DNA of 64,000 nt from Allodiplogaster sudhausi (GCA_945643635.1 CALZFC010000005.1:6563501-6627500); one strand, 5' to 3'; shown: positions 11,232 through 25,524, numbered from the stretch's first letter. A program made the numbers and translations. The notes: generated from the letters alone by a model not told the origin.

Positions 11232-11729
11232 AGAAACAACATGAAGGCATCATCAAAGAAGAAAATCAAATCGGTTAGAAAAGACCGAAGTAAATTGAGA
11301 GACGAGATCATTGTTTTGTGTTCTATGTATCTCTTATAATTTTTAGCGGGAAAAATTGATGAATACGCAGAGCTACTCTGAACTTCCTGATGGGATGAGT
11401 TTAGCCTCTTGCACTCATCAATGAAATTCCATTAGACCTCACAAAGAGTTGTCAACTCACTGGTCATTAATTGCATAAGAATATTTGTGGGTTGCCGAAT
11501 TGCAAGAATACGGGATAAGAGAGTACAAAGAAAGTTAGGGGAGGAATTCGACTAGAAAAGAAGGGATAGTTGAATAAGACTGAAGGAAGCAGTCGATCCA
11601 AGACTGTCTAGCTAAGAATTATGGAAGAAGGTTTCTACAGGAAGAGCCAGCTAATCACCCGATCGACGAGAGATAGAAGGAAGAGAGAGACTGAGAGAGC
11701 GAGAAAAAGAAGACAGTAGACTGAGGGAA

Positions 11730-14015
11730 TCAGTCATTGGCAGCGTGCAGGAATGGCTGGTGGAGAGCCCGGAGGGCATTCATCTGGTCGAGAGAAGCGG
11801 AAAGCATGGTAGAGGCCGATTCGGAGGAGCCCAAGGCTGTTTCCCTCTCCCTACCCTCGGTCACTTCCACCTTCCCCTCTTCCCCTCCAGTCCTCTTTAT
11901 CAGAGCATTGTCAGCTGCCTCCTTCTTCCTCCATTTCGTTCTCCGATTCTGGAACCAGACCTGCAATGAGATCTCTTCAATGACCCTCTTTCCCTCATCC
12001 CATTCCACCACCGTATGCCTCCCTTCCCTCATCTTTCATTTCACCATGCCATTCAAGCACCTTCAACGCCTCTCTAAGCTATTTGCCATCATTCTTCTCT
12101 GCCGTGGCGGCAAATTTAAAATTCAATTTGTCCCTCGAGAATCGTTGGTGTTGACGATGGAAAAGAAGACGGCAAGCTTGCTCCATTTGATGGGAAAAGC
12201 GGGGATGAGTATGATACGGGGAGAAGAGGGTATATTGAAATAATGACAGAGAAAGACAGAGGCAGAGAGAGAAATCGAGAGGGAACAGAGAAAGCGAAAG
12301 AGGGGAGAGAGAAGAGGGGGAAATATGGAGAGGGAGCAGAGAACGATGGGAAAAGAGGGAACGGCGCTCGTTGAAAGAAAGAAACGTATGCAAATGTGAG
12401 ATGATGGTGAGGGTGCAGGCAGCTGTTGCCTCTCTGTGCTCAAGGATAGGTCTCATAATGTCTCTTCTGACTCTTCCTTTCGCTTCATTCAATCTCACTT
12501 CCGCTCTTTTCTCTCGCTCCCATCCTCTCTCTCTCTTTCTCTTCTTTCTCTCTTCTCTTTCTCCCTCCTCCAGACGATTGTACAAATTGAGAAGGATAAA
12601 GAGAAGATGAAGAGCTCATCTCAGAGAAGTGGACTGTCAACTCCAATTGAAATGATCACTCCGTCAATGAATTACTGTCACTTTCACTCTCAATTTATCA
12701 TTTAAATAGTCATTTCCCAAGGAAGAGAAAGAGTAGAGTGAATAAAGGAGAGAAGCTAAAAGTAAGAATAGTCACCTTGACTTGGCTTTCACTCATGTTC
12801 AATTCCTGCGCGAGTTGCGCGCGGTCCGTGCCCGCCAGGTACTTCGTCTGCTCAAATTTCTTCTCCAACATATAAATCTGAAAGAATTTCAAACGTGGTT
12901 TTTATCTTCATTGCAAGTGTTAAAATGAACAGACCTGATGTCCTGTGAATGTGGGACGACTTTGCTTCTTGTTAATGGCAATCGAATTGGGAGAGAGACG
13001 GAGAGAGCAGTTGAGTGGAGCCATTCGAGATGGAAGATCCGTCAGGAGGGAGAAGGCAGACAGAGCACTGCCTTTAATATATATTTTCTGTGTCAAATTG
13101 TTCTTCGTAAGATACAAAACGTTCTCATTAGGTATGAATGCTACTTTTACACAGAGATTGGTAGGTTTGTTATCTTGTAATTGCCCAATATATTGTGCAG
13201 AAACATTGCAGCTGGCTAGAAGGAAGAAAGTGAGAGGCCGGCTGTATGGAGAAGGATCCTCTCTTATTCCCCCTTCTGGCCATTGCGCAACCATTTCTTG
13301 CCATTCAATGTCAGCTCCTTTCTTTTCTCTGTCTCCACTTCTCCTGAGTATAATTCTGCATCCGATTACTTTCCTTCCCTTCCTTTGTTTCCCTTCCAAT
13401 TCCCATGCTCTTTAGAGAGGGGCGACCAGGGCTACCAGTCACACTCTTCCAGCGTACGGCGCCTTTTCTAACCCAAAATCATAAGTTAAATGGCCAGGCT
13501 ACTTGTCTGCTTATCTCTCCCTTCCACACTCTCTCGCTCTCTCTCGCTCCCTCGCTCTCTCTCTGCCTCTCGTAGACTACTGTAATGTCACGCCATGGGA
13601 CTCATCGACCTCTCGGTCAGTCACTGGCCGCCAGGAAGAAAGAGTTTCGAAAGAAGAGACATTAAAGGCTGCCGTGGATATTACCTACAAAGAAATCGTG
13701 AACTGTCCATCTCTCTTTCATTGATTGTTCTCTTCTTCCCCATAGGCCATTTATGCGGCGCAAAAGCGATCCTCAACGCCAGTGCTACACACAACTTTCT
13801 TCACTCGGTCTTTTTTTTTATTAAGAAATGATATCATAGTGCCCTGAGTATTTCCAATCTTCTCCCTTTCTGCTTTTGTATATGACACAAGGCAGTTTTC
13901 ATCTGATGCCGGCCACTTTCACACTCTTCTTAAAGAAAAAAAATCACTGATTTTATAGCCATGACATTCCTCGTAAATAGCTCCCTCTACTTTATTCTTC
14001 CTTTTCCTTTGGCTC

Positions 14016-14060
<45 letters not shown>

Positions 14061-14350
14061 CTCGCTCTTAATTTCACTTCGTGGTGTCTTTACCTGCCAT
14101 TGCCCGGTTTCCAGTTTGTTATGTAATACGGTAGTTAGTTGTGCCAAGCGCATCGAATAATGTGAAGTTGTCGTGTTATTTAAGGTGGGTGTTATTGATA
14201 TGATTAGAACGACGTGGAGTGCGACGGAAGAGTACCGAGGCTGCGAGGGAGTGACTGCCCGCGCAGACTGCCCCTGATTGCCTAGTTCTCTCTCAATCAC
14301 TCTCTCTGTATCTCTGTCGTCGCTGCCTCTCTTTGTCCTATGCCTCTCAA

Positions 14351-14386
<36 letters not shown>

Positions 14387-15139
14387 CCTCTGTCATCTCT
14401 GCCTCTCTTTGTCCTATGCCTCTCAATCACTCTCTTTCTCTCTCTCTCTCTCTGTATCTCTGTCGTCTCTGCCTCTCTTCTGTCTCTGAATCTTTCCTTG
14501 CTGGAGGCACCCATCCATTAAGCAGGTAATATAACCGTGCGCCGACCTACTAACCAATTAATCAAACCGAAAAGCCCCTTCGGCAATATTTAGCTACTGC
14601 AGCAAGGGGAAACGGAATTACAGTAGAGATAGCAATGAGTAACAATGTTATCAATAGAAGAATCTAGAAAGACATTCCATTCGCTTTTACACTTAATACA
14701 AGAAATAATCTCTACCATAGATTTCATCACAAGCAAACTCATAGTCAGACGAGCTTCTCCATCATACACATGTACTCATCTGAGCAGAGAGCAATAGAGA
14801 GAAGGAGAAAGTGAGAGAAAGCAAGAAAGAGAAAGACAGAGAGGGAGAGAGAGAGAAAGAGAATGATAGAGAGAGAGAGAAGGAGAGACAAAGTAATCGA
14901 GAAGTACAAAGAGAGACGGAGAAGGAGAAAGAGAGAAGAGACAGAGAGAGTGAGAGACAAATAGTGATGAAACAAGCTGTGATGTGCAATCCACGCACAT
15001 CATAATGGTATGGTTTCAGGCGACAGCTGCATCTGCACAAGATGAAGAGAACAGAGACTGGTGAGGGAGAGAGAGAGAGACTGGTGATAGAGACAGAAAG
15101 AAAGAGAAGGACAGAGAGGGAGAGAGAGGGAGAGAGAGC

Positions 15140-15184
<45 letters not shown>

Positions 15185-16228
15185 CGAGGATGGTACGAAA
15201 GAGTCTTTAGCTGGAATATTATGTATTAAGAAGCAGATGTGAGCCAGTTTTATCATGAATGTGTTAATGAAGTGGAAGAAACTCAAGGCAGAATATTGAC
15301 TAATCGGTGAAGGAAGTGCATATAAAAAGGTTTTCCTGTGTCCTCTAATCGAAGATTCTTTAATCATTGGGAATGGTTCGGCACTCACACTTTTTTAAGC
15401 ACTAAATACTTCTCGTTCTATTCTTTTTAGATTGTTTAACAATAAGATTGTCACTAATCTTAGCGGCCTACAAGCCAGTCTATCTCTCTATCCCTTAGCA
15501 TCCTCCTCTCTCTACTAACCGGAAGTATCTTGACTTCCCCCCGCGGCAGCACTCGCTCTGGCAGCAAGGAGTCCGAGAGGAGAAGTTGCTTGATTGAGAT
15601 GCTGACCGAGTAGGAGAGAAAGGTAAGCGTTCTGCAAGGAACTCACTAAACCATATCAGCAGTCAAGGCAGAACAGACCTGAAGCTGCTGAGCTTGACTA
15701 AAATCCATGGCAGAAAGCTGAGGATGAAGATCAGCAGAGGAGGAGGCAGAGAAAGAAACACCGCCAGCCAGAAGGAGTGAATTATCGAGTAGAGTGGTGT
15801 TTCTGCACTCACGATTTTAGTTTTGGGGACGGCAGAAGGGAAGACAGACATAGACAGAACGGGAAGAGAGACTTAGACGGAATAGTAAAGGGGGTCGAGA
15901 TAGACAGGGAAAGAGAAATAAAATGCTGACTTCTCATCTGAATCGCAGCCAGAACCTGCGTCGTCTTCACTTGCTTCCCCACAACTGAAAAAAAAACTTA
16001 CATAATTTTTCCATTTGTTTGCTAGTAAGCAACCTGGAAGGGCTGGGATTGTTTTCTTTCTTGTCAAGAATATGCGAGATGGAGTAGGCTGAGGTCGTTC
16101 TGGCGGCAGCGGAGGAAGAGGCAGATGAGCTACTTGCACGACGAGATTCCTTCACGACAGTCACAGCTGAGGAGTCCTGAGAAGGGATCCGGGCTGTTGT
16201 TAGACTACAGAGAGGCAGAGAAACAGAG

Positions 16229-16273
<45 letters not shown>

Positions 16274-16431
16274 AAGAGAAACAGATAAAGGCAAAGAAAT
16301 AGACGCAGAGAATTAATAGGGAAAAGAAAGAAGAAGAAACGGACCACAGGAGATGCTGTCCTTGCTCGTCCGCCTTCGCTGGTTCCTCTGGCTCCTGTTT
16401 CCGCAATGCACAACGACAGAGCTGTGCTCAT
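11730..16431 (-). CDS. cog-1: NK6-class homeobox transcription factor (cog-1-like)
   Basis: Eight exons on the minus strand (16345-16431, 16034-16176, 15931-15984, 15679-15802, 15520-15601, 12935-13071, 12776-12877, 11730-11960) stay in phase and total 319 codons. The homeodomain spans the last three exons. It starts near [12 protein letters not shown], contains [16 protein letters not shown], and has helix 3 [13 protein letters not shown]. Arg-Pro-Thr-Phe and EQTKYLAG are NK6 signatures. Exon 2 holds an eh1/TN repressor motif (AYSISHIL). An acidic stretch ([10 protein letters not shown]) and an Ala/Ser-rich linker follow. C. elegans COG-1 patterns gonad, vulva and the left/right ASE neuron choice. 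The weakest join is the acceptor at 13071, which is AT-rich rather than pyrimidine-rich. The start at 16431 is the first in-frame ATG. The 2.45 kb intron 5 carries both CT and GA tracts. Confidence 0.85.
14020..15181. repeat. Opposed CT and GA tracts within one homeobox intron
   Basis: On the + strand (CT)n runs lie at about 14020-14070 and 14350-14460. (GA)n runs lie at about 14810-14960 and 15065-15181. All fall in the 13072-15519 intron of the cog-1-like gene, so its pre-mRNA could fold CT against GA. Confidence 0.75.
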
Positions 16432-16573
16432 GCTCCTCAACCAAGGGACATTCCAAAGCAGAAGCCAGAAAGATCACTCCACTCAACAACCAAGCACTTC
16501 TACTCAGACACGAGAAGCTATCATTCCTGTCATGGATGCCTACTGACCAATGGTCGTAAGATAAAGAGAGAGA

Positions 16574-16618
<45 letters not shown>

Positions 16619-17691
16619 AGGGAGAGAGAGAGGGAGAGGGAGAGGGAGAGAGGGAGAGGGAGAGAAAGATAGAGAGAGAGAAGGATAAGGAGAGTGAGAA
16701 AGAGAGAAGCAGCAAGACAGAGAGGGATGAAATGACGATTACGATTAAGAGTGGAGCCGCATAGGCTGGGATGGCTGGGGGGGGGGGGGGGGAGATCGGC
16801 TACTGCGCGCAGCTTCATAATAATAGTAGTCTAATTGGCACGTTGACGAGGACAGGAAAGTGTAAATATGGAGTGGCAGAGGGGTGGTGACGGGCAAGTT
16901 GCATGGACAAGGAGAGAAGGCTCCGGCAGGCCGCAATGATATTTATTACCCCTTAGAGTACCAGGTGATATGCAAAGTTGCCACGTTGAATGAGACATTC
17001 GGAGACTGCTATAGGGCAGAGAAGGCAGAGATGTAGAGAGATTACGAGACAAAGAGAGAGTGGGTGGAGAGAGAGAGCAAGAGAGAACGCGCGAGAGAGA
17101 TAGAGAGTGACAGAGAGGTAGAGAGCAATGATACACCATACATAAAAGTACAATTACTCGCATGGCTGCCAGGCCATGATTGGGTCGGGCAGGGGGAAAT
17201 GCTTTTCATGATCTTGTGGCAAATTATGAAAGCTTGAACGAAGCAAGAATACCGATAAGTAGGGATGTGGGAAGAAGGAGAAAGTTGCCAAGCAGAAGTG
17301 ATGATTGTGAAAATTCGAGGAAAGGGCCTCGCTCTGCAGATTCTTCCAGAAGGAATAGTGAAAGAGCTAATCATCTTCCCATTTCAAGGTTAACTCAATG
17401 CTCTCCACATAAATGTAATAAAGATTGCGCTTCAATCAAATAATCAACCTCACTCCTCAAACAAACAAAAATTAAGCTTTACTATTCTTGAGGAAATTGC
17501 TGGAGATTTCACTAGCTAGCTCGCTTATTTTCACAATCTGGTAATGACAGCTTTGGTCTCTTCTTGCCTCCTTCTCATCATTACAGCCAATATCCCCCTC
17601 CAACTTCTTCCCCTCGCGAATAACAGGGAATTGAGCAATCGAGACAAACCTGGCAAATGGAGAAAGAGACAAGGAAAGAGAGAGAGGAGAG

Positions 17692-17732
<41 letters not shown>

Positions 17733-18469
17733 GAGACGAGAGCAATGTTGGTAGACGAAAATGCCGTAGAGGAGGCAAGCAGCAGGTATTTAGACAAGGA
17801 ACGATGCAACTGGCAGCAATCTTATGAACACCTTTTCAATGGGTGGTGGTTACCGGAATATCACAGAGGGAGACGAGAGGCGAGGAATGACTGTCTTTGT
17901 GAGCTTAACTTTTATATAGGATTATATAGAAGATGACAGAGAAGCCCTACCCCTCTCCAACCCCCCCCCCCCCTCCTGAGGATGCCTTCCTAAAGAAATA
18001 GTACTGATTGACAAGAGTATTCGGACTACTAAAATGTTCAAACACTCTCAAGTAACAAATAAAAGTAACGTTTCATAAACTGTACTATGCTTTAGAATTA
18101 TATCACAGTAGATTTAAAAGAATTACTATAGTGTGGAGAAGCAAGGGGAAGAACAGCTAGAGAATGAATGAAACGGTAAGGTGATCCTTCGAATAGTGAA
18201 TGAGTTGGTGAATGAACATGAGAAAGTGAAGCAGTTGTACGCAATAGAAGAAAGGATGAGATGACGAGTATGAGAGAGAGAGAGAGAAAGAGGAGAGAGA
18301 GGGAGAGAATGAGGAGAATGAGAGAGCGAGATGAGAAAAGTGAAGAAAAGATGAGATGATGTGGGCGGGGCGATGCCCACTATGCTCACTGACAGGCAAC
18401 GGACCAATGACGGAGCTGCAGCACAGAACGATTGCACAGCGGCAAGAGATCGAGTTAGGAAAGAGAGAG

Positions 18470-18513
<44 letters not shown>

Positions 18514-19208
18514 TGAGAGAGGAAGAGTCCAACAGTTATTGAAAGTGAATGTAAGTGAGAAGAGAAAAGGAGAGAAAAGGAAGAGAGGAATTGCCGATCC
18601 GTCCCGGTTTCCTTGGTCTCTTGATACACACGCCCATCACTCGCTTCCCCACAGAACTCTGGCTCATTCGCGTGCTCTATCAAATGAAATCTTTCTCCAT
18701 TTACCGTAGCCAAACGGGCAATTTGGGGGAAGAGAGGGGGTGAGAGTGAGAACGAGAGATTATTAAAGAGTGAGAGAAAGAGAAAGAGAGTGGGAGAGCA
18801 CGAGGGATATAAGTGAGGGGTGAGAGTGAGAACGAGAGATTATAAGAGAGTGAGCGGAAGAGAAAGAGAGTGAGAGATCGCGTGGGATAGAAAGACAGCG
18901 AAAGAGAGGGAGAACGAAAAAGCAGATTGAGTGGAGTTTAGAATAGAAGAGCGAATGAGAAATGCTTCAATTAGCTGGTGTGAGTACAACGTGATTGGCT
19001 CAACCCCTTCCTTTCGGTGAAAAAGTGAACAGCCAAATTAACTGCAACTGTGTAACAAACGTGGAGATGCGGCGTATCATTTCGCTCCATTCTCTTTTAC
19101 TTCGCCATCTTCCCATTCTACAAGTCGTTGTTCCATCTTCTCTCTCTCTCTGCCTCTCTTCATCTTTCATAATCCTCTTTTTCTTCTTTCTCTCTCCTTC
19201 TCCCTCTG

Positions 19209-19244
<36 letters not shown>

Positions 19245-19446
19245 ACCGAATCGCACTCTTCCTCACACGCTTGTGTCCTCGCTGTTGTTGATTGCTTGGC
19301 TGGGAATAGCAAAGGCACGCGAATGATAATGATGAGCAAGCAAAAGGATCAATTGACATGCAAATCTCAGATCCGCTTTGTCCACGGGAACACCTTTCCC
19401 TGGCCTTTAGCACCGTCTCCGTCTGACCTTTTCTTCTTCTTCTTCT

Positions 19447-19491
<45 letters not shown>

Positions 19492-20224
19492 TCCCTCGCT
19501 CCCTCCCGCTCACTATCCCTCGCCCCTTTCTCCCTTGGTCTCTTTCTCTCTATCTCTCTCCTTCGCTCGCTCTCTCCACACCCTTTCATTTTCAATAACT
19601 GCCAGTCTCTCTGCAACTCGTGCATGCTGGGTGTCGTCTGCAATCGAGTCAGATTCATTTCAGAGAGGGCACTCTTACTCCTTAGCGGGTGAGAGCTATT
19701 GAAAGGCAGAAGGAAGAAGCCACATCCATTCTCTTTCTCTCTTTCATTCTCTATGACTCTCCCTCTCTCTCTCTCTCTCTCTCTAGTCCCCACCTTCACT
19801 TTTTGCTAATTCCCCTTCTCATAACAATCAATCTACTCGTTGCTAGAAGGCTAATGGAATAGGGAGAAAAGTAAAGAGCAGAAGTCGCTTCCACATTTGA
19901 AATGAAGAAGAGAAGGTAGATGATGCAAATGGAAGAAGGAAGCGATTGAAGGGGGGGGGGGGGAGAACTGTAAGAGAGAAAGAGAGATAAGAGAGAAAGA
20001 GAGATAAGAGGGAAAGAGAGATACGGTCATGATCCGCTAGAGATGAGGATGCGGGCTCCGGTGATTTCAAAGAAGAGATCGGTCTCTGCGTAAACCTTCT
20101 TGTCGCCTTGTAGATTGGATAATGAACGATTAGCGTGCGCGGATTAGCAAAGGAGAAGATGAAATGAAAGAATGGATTAGACGGAGGTGGACAGCACGAC
20201 CTGCTGAGTACAACTCTTCAAGGG

Positions 20225-20545
20225 GTAACAGAGAATGGGTCGGGAGTGAAGAGAGAGAGGAGAGAGAGAGAGAGTGAGGGAGAGAGAGGGAGAGAGAGAG
20301 AGAGGAGAGAGAGAGTGAGTGAGTGAGGGAGAGAGAGAGAGGAGAGAGAGAGCCAACTCTCCAAGTGGTGAGAGAGAATGGGTCGAGAGAGAAGAAAGAG
20401 AGAGAGAGAGAGAGAGAGGGGGGGGGAGAGAGAGAAGGGAGAGAGTGAGGAGAGAGAGAGCCAACTCTCTAAGGGGTTCAACAAGAGAGATATTGAGAAT
20501 GAGAGAGGATGAGTCGAGAGAGAAGAGAGAAAGAGAGAGAAGAGT
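20225..20545. repeat. GA-rich minisatellite with repeated linker
   Basis: Several diverged repeats combine (GAGA)n with a recurring linker: AGAGCCAACTCTC at about 20349 and 20457, and GAATGGGTCG at about 20232 and 20378. Confidence 0.55.
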
Positions 20546-20822
20546 GAAAGAGAGATGAGAGAGAGCCAGAGCAATGGAACGGCTGTTTTTTGCGAGTTGA
20601 AAGCTTCCGCCCTGAAACAAATAATCAAGGAATGGGAACTAAAAATAAGGAAATGAGAACGAAGATATGAAAATAAAGAGAACATCATCCAAGCATCTTC
20701 GATGAAGAGATGAAGTGAGAGGAACGAGCTGCCAATCTAAACGGACCTTTACATTTCCATTTCGATCTCATTCAATCCGTCTTCTCTCTCTCTCTTCCTT
20801 TCCCTCTCTCCCCTTTCTCTTC

Positions 20823-20860
<38 letters not shown>

Positions 20861-21513
20861 TTCTTTCTCTGGCCCATCTTCCATTCTGCCTCAGTTTCTC
20901 TCTTTCCTTTTGAACTCTCTTCAGTCATCTTTTACACTTCTCCTCGGCTTCTTTCTCGGGCAAAGAAAGGCGTCGGAGAGGGCAACAATGCGAGCAATCA
21001 AAGACCCCATGCAATGCAAGTCGATGGATGATTCGCTCAAAACGAATAATGATGACTTCTTTCTGAAGAAGAGACTCAACTTCCTATTCATTCAATGCAG
21101 ATAACAGGAGAAGGAGAAGAATTGTGCAATAAAAGAGAGAGAACCGGCAAGGAATGTCCGAGACACTTCTTCATAGAGTGCTAATCTATTATTAAGTTTT
21201 CATATTTTTCTTTGTAGAATTCATATAATATGACTTCCTTCTTACTTTTAAAAAGTTTTCCTTTAGCCTTGAGAGAGTACGGTAGCTGGATGGAAGATAT
21301 CTCTGAGTGGCCCTCATTGAATGTGAACAGATAGGCAGAGTACCCGGCTCACTTTTGTTGACTTTCCATTATTTCTCTTTTTCGTACTCGTAAATGATTG
21401 CATAGACGAGTGAAGAGATCCGAGTTTGCTCTTTGAGGAGAGCCTTCTTTTTACAAGAGCAGCGGCAATCGAGAAGATCGGATGTTAGAGAAGGAGAAAC
21501 AGTGAGAGAGAAC

Positions 21514-21549
<36 letters not shown>

Positions 21550-23254
21550 CAGAGTGAGAAAGAGAACGAGAAGAAAGAGAAGAAGAGCAAGAGAGTGAAA
21601 ATACTAAGAGAAAAAGAGATGAAATGTGATAAAGAGAGTGAGAAGTAGTTATCGAGTAGGGTGGGGACATCTGCTCTCTTCACTCAACATCTGGATGCCT
21701 CGTTGCTGCCAACTCGGTTTATAGCGGAAACACCAATTGGCAGAGAATAGACAACAACTTCACACTCTTTTCTCATCTTCTCTCTCTATCTCTCATTTTG
21801 TCTGTTGCAATTTGTATTACTTTGTTTTTCAGTCTTGTGATTACATAAGGAGGGGGTACCCAGACTGATCTTGCAATCACTGGTTCTATCTTCAAGCTAA
21901 CATTGCTCACAAGGCAGAACGAGCCGATTGATATGCGGAGTTGTTCAGTGGGTGTCGGCTATCTGGATAAGGAAGAGAAGAATAAGAAGAGGATGATAGC
22001 TGGATGTCGTGAATGGATAGCCAATTCAGACATCGGGCCATTCCAAGCAAGCACCGCTTTTTATTGAGGCGCTAATGAATAGCAGCGGCGCCTATTAGTC
22101 GCGCCATCAACCAAGCAGGCAGGGTCAGCACAAGAATACTCATCTTCTCGCTCTCTTTCTCTCTCTCTCTCTCTCTCGCTCTTACCCTCCTTCTCTCTCA
22201 CTCTCTCACTCTGTTTCACTCGCCCTCTTTCTCTGTCGCTCACACTCTTTCTTGTTCTCTATTGCACTCACTCTCTCACTCTCATTCCCTCGCCCTCTCA
22301 CATTAACCCAGAACTGCCATATCTTTCTCCTCGAATCTCAACCTAAACTGCTTAAATAAGTGTATGTATGTAGGTATATGTGATAATATTGTTGGATCCG
22401 AAAGGGTGTTTAAAGCACCATTTGAAGTGAAAAGATGAAGGAAGAAACGGAAGGAGTTCGTATTCGATAGTGTTGATGTGAGGGAACAACCTTTGAAATT
22501 ACGAAACCACTTAAGAGGATATTGGGAAGCCAGTTCTCTTCCTCGTAAATCATGGACATGCAGCCAGCCAGGCTGGCCGCCCACTTACTAGCTAAATTTC
22601 ATGAAGAATTCAACGATGTGAAACTAATCTCTTTGTTAAAATGGAAGATTTTAGCCAAGTTCTCTACCTTCTCAATATCCCATTTTCGTAATCCCATGTT
22701 TTCAACAATTCGATATTAAATGTTTATGTATAAATAGTCATTTATGTATCTGTGAATGCTGCGTCACCATGAGAGACGAAAATCTAAATTCTTAATTGCA
22801 TCTCTGGAATGCTTGTTGAAGACTATCGTTTCACTATCTCCTTTCCCTAAAATCATGCCTATCTTTCTCTCCTCTACAGAATTGGATATCGCTTATTGGT
22901 AATTGGCAATGAATCTCCCAAAGCAGTTATTTCATTCATTCATGTACGAAGGAAGTGGACCAAACCAGAGAAGTGGGTACCGTAATCATCTTTTTAGAAT
23001 GTATGAGAGAAAGATAGACTGGACTGGAGAGAGAATAAAGTAAGGTAGAGAGATTCGAAGAGCGAAAGGCTACGGAAACATGAGAGAGAGAGAGAAAGAG
23101 AGAGGGGGAGGGAGAGAGTGAGAGAGAGTGAGAATTTGAGAGAGGGAATAAAAGAGAGAGTGAGAACTTGAGAGAGAGTGTGTCTGTGTAAGAAAGAGAG
23201 TGAGAGAGCTACCGAGAGATAGTGTTTGTGTGCTTGATAGAGATAGAAAGAGAC

Positions 23255-23307
<53 letters not shown>

Positions 23308-23814
23308 GAGAACGACTATAAGCATGACAAAACGAATGGGCAGACCCAACAGGGCGGATCCATGGTCATGAAACTGGGAAAAAGAAAAGAGAGAGGAGGA
23401 AACTTCAAGGAAAAGAAAAAAGTGATTGAGAAGAAGAGAGGAGGGAAGAATTCACCGTAGATGAAGGATGAGGCGCGTGCCATCACATCTTACACGGGAG
23501 GATTACTGAAGATGGTGAAGAGAAAGAGAGAGAGGCGAGAGAGAGAGAGAGAGTGAGAGTAAGATAGAGAAAGACAGAGAAATATAGAGATAGATAAAGA
23601 GGGGCAAAGACATGGCGACAGTGAGAGATTCGGTGAGTTAACGAATGTTATCAAAGTACAAAAAAAGTCATTTCTAATACTACTTATCTTTTTTTTTAGA
23701 TCATCTCACTTTCTTTTCGCTGTCTGCTTGAATAAATACATTCCTTTGCGCTCTCTCTCGCTCTCACTCCCTCTATTCTACCCTCACATCTGCTGCATCA
23801 GGAAGTCTTCAAAC

Positions 23815-23920
23815 ATGAATTCCGATAGAATTGCATCAACTTCAAAAATCAGCAATTCTTCGATGGAGTGTAATTTCCAAATTGATTCAATCCAAGCAAA
23901 ATCGGATGAGATGGAGACGG
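23815..23920 (+). CDS. Possible orphan first exon with eh1-like motif
   Basis: ATG at 23815 opens 35 codons that end at a good donor (ACG|GTATGT, 23921). The Ser/Thr-rich peptide contains NFQIDSIQ, which recalls the eh1 Groucho-binding motif F-x-I-x-x-I. I could not find a downstream partner exon with a DNA-binding domain. It may be a chance ORF. Confidence 0.15.
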
Positions 23921-24883
23921 TATGTGGAGAAAATTAGGAAGGAAGAAGAGTAGTGAGAAATGAGAATTGGAAGAGTGAAATGGAACTCTTCCACTTCTAT
24001 TCTCGTTTTCCGCTTTCCATTATCCGAAGGGGAGTCTAAATTAGTGTTGAAGATGCATTTGTCAGAGGGAATGGCTCCATCCACTCTGTTGTCGAGATGG
24101 TCAAAATCTAGTCTCTCTCTCTAACCTCTCTCACTCCCTCCATCCTCAGTCCTGTTACTTCTTCTTATATTTCTCTTTCATTCTTGTTTCTTTCTCCACC
24201 TCCCTTTCTGCAACCAGCTACACTTCTTTGTGGAGTAGGTAGAATGGCGAATCTGATGATTCAGACCATGCGGACGATTATTGAATCGAAGAAGCTGAGG
24301 ACGACGTACGAAGTGGAAGGACAAGGGAAAGAGTTGGAGAGAAGGAAAGGGATAAAGACTGAAGGGAAAGAGAAAGGAAAGCAGAGAAAAGAAGAGCATT
24401 TGAGAGAAAGCGAAAGAAATAAAGAAACAGTTGGAGAAATGCGATTGAAGTATTATAATAGATGAGGTTCTTCCAATTTCAGTCAGATAAAAGACTTAAA
24501 CGAAAAAGAGATTATCACAATAAGAAAATCTAACCGAAAATACTCTAAAATTTGCCCAACTGGCGATAATATTCTGACCAGAAACCGAGAAGAAGATGAT
24601 TCTACTGTAATTTGTATGGCTTATTGGTCTATTACTTTAGACATTCTCGCAACAATATATGAAAGGGAAGCCCTAGTGAATCACTATGAATCGCATTAAT
24701 GTGAATCATGCAAGTTAATTAGGAAGCGATAAGAGAATGAACCATCAGAGGGTACAAAAGAACGCCAAATTGCCTATTCCTTTGCTTGGAAAGGCGGCAG
24801 TCAAAATCAAAGGAAATTGCCATTGATACATTCATACATATCTTCTCTCTCGCATTCTTTCTAAATCCCCATTCTGTTTCCGT

Positions 24884-24916
<33 letters not shown>

Positions 24917-25247
24917 GCTCTCCCCCTCACTCCCTTTTTCCAAGTTGCTTCCGAGTTTGCCAGTGGTTTCCCGCTGTGCGCAGTGACCTGGCGGCTTCTT
25001 CAAACGTTCACAAAGAAAAAAAAGTTTATTTGAAACGAAAACATATGTGTTTCCGATGGGAACTTGATGGGACAGTGGAGTTAACGGTGAGAAGAGGAAA
25101 GGGAAGACAATCAAGAGAAAGAAGAGGAATGAACCCCGAAGAGAAAAGAATGGTGCTTCTCTTAGGATGTTTGTGGAAGAGTGTTGATTAAGAGTAAAGC
25201 TTGAAGTTGGACACTATCTATTCATTTCTGAATGGCCAGTAGAGGCC

Positions 25248-25475
25248 ATGATCCAACGCTTCATTTACTCCTGTCTTATTCTTCTTTCCTTCTCACTCAC
25301 TCTCTCACATCATTCTTCTTCTGCTTTTTTTGACGTGGTCGCGTGTACAACTAAGGATTACGCCAAGGAAGGAGGAGAGGAGCAGGCAAAGTTGGCAGAA
25401 CTGTACGAGAAAAAGAGTGGACGACCTCGATTAGTTCAGTTTACCATTAGTCAAGACAAAGAAGAGTTTGAATGA
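25248..25475 (+). CDS. Hypothetical 75-residue secreted peptide
   Basis: A single-exon ORF begins at ATG 25248. Its N-terminus (FIYSCLILLSFSLTLS) looks like a signal peptide. The charged remainder (KEGGEEQAKLAELYEKKS) has no recognised motif and no dibasic/amidation pattern of neuropeptides. Part of the hydrophobic segment comes from CT-rich DNA, so a chance ORF is likely. A (GA)n tract follows the stop directly. Confidence 0.2.
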   Translation: MIQRFIYSCLILLSFSLTLSHHSSSAFFDVVACTTKDYAKEGGEEQAKLAELYEKKSGRPRLVQFTISQDKEEFE

Positions 25476-25492
25476 GAGAGAGAGAGAAAAAC

Positions 25493-25524
<32 letters not shown>

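Noticed and set aside
14278..15242. Long Ser/Leu and Arg/Glu ORFs on both strands
   Set aside because: These are translations of (CT)n and (GA)n tracts; the same applies to similar ORFs across 5-8 kb, 16-28 kb, 50.1-50.3 kb, 60.0-60.3 kb and 63.7-63.9 kb.
17180..17443. 87-codon + strand ORF rich in Arg/Ser
   Set aside because: No recognised motif and overlapped by an equally long antisense ORF; the start is not ATG.
22303..22584. 93-codon minus-strand ORF
   Set aside because: No signal peptide, domain or splice context; composition looks random.
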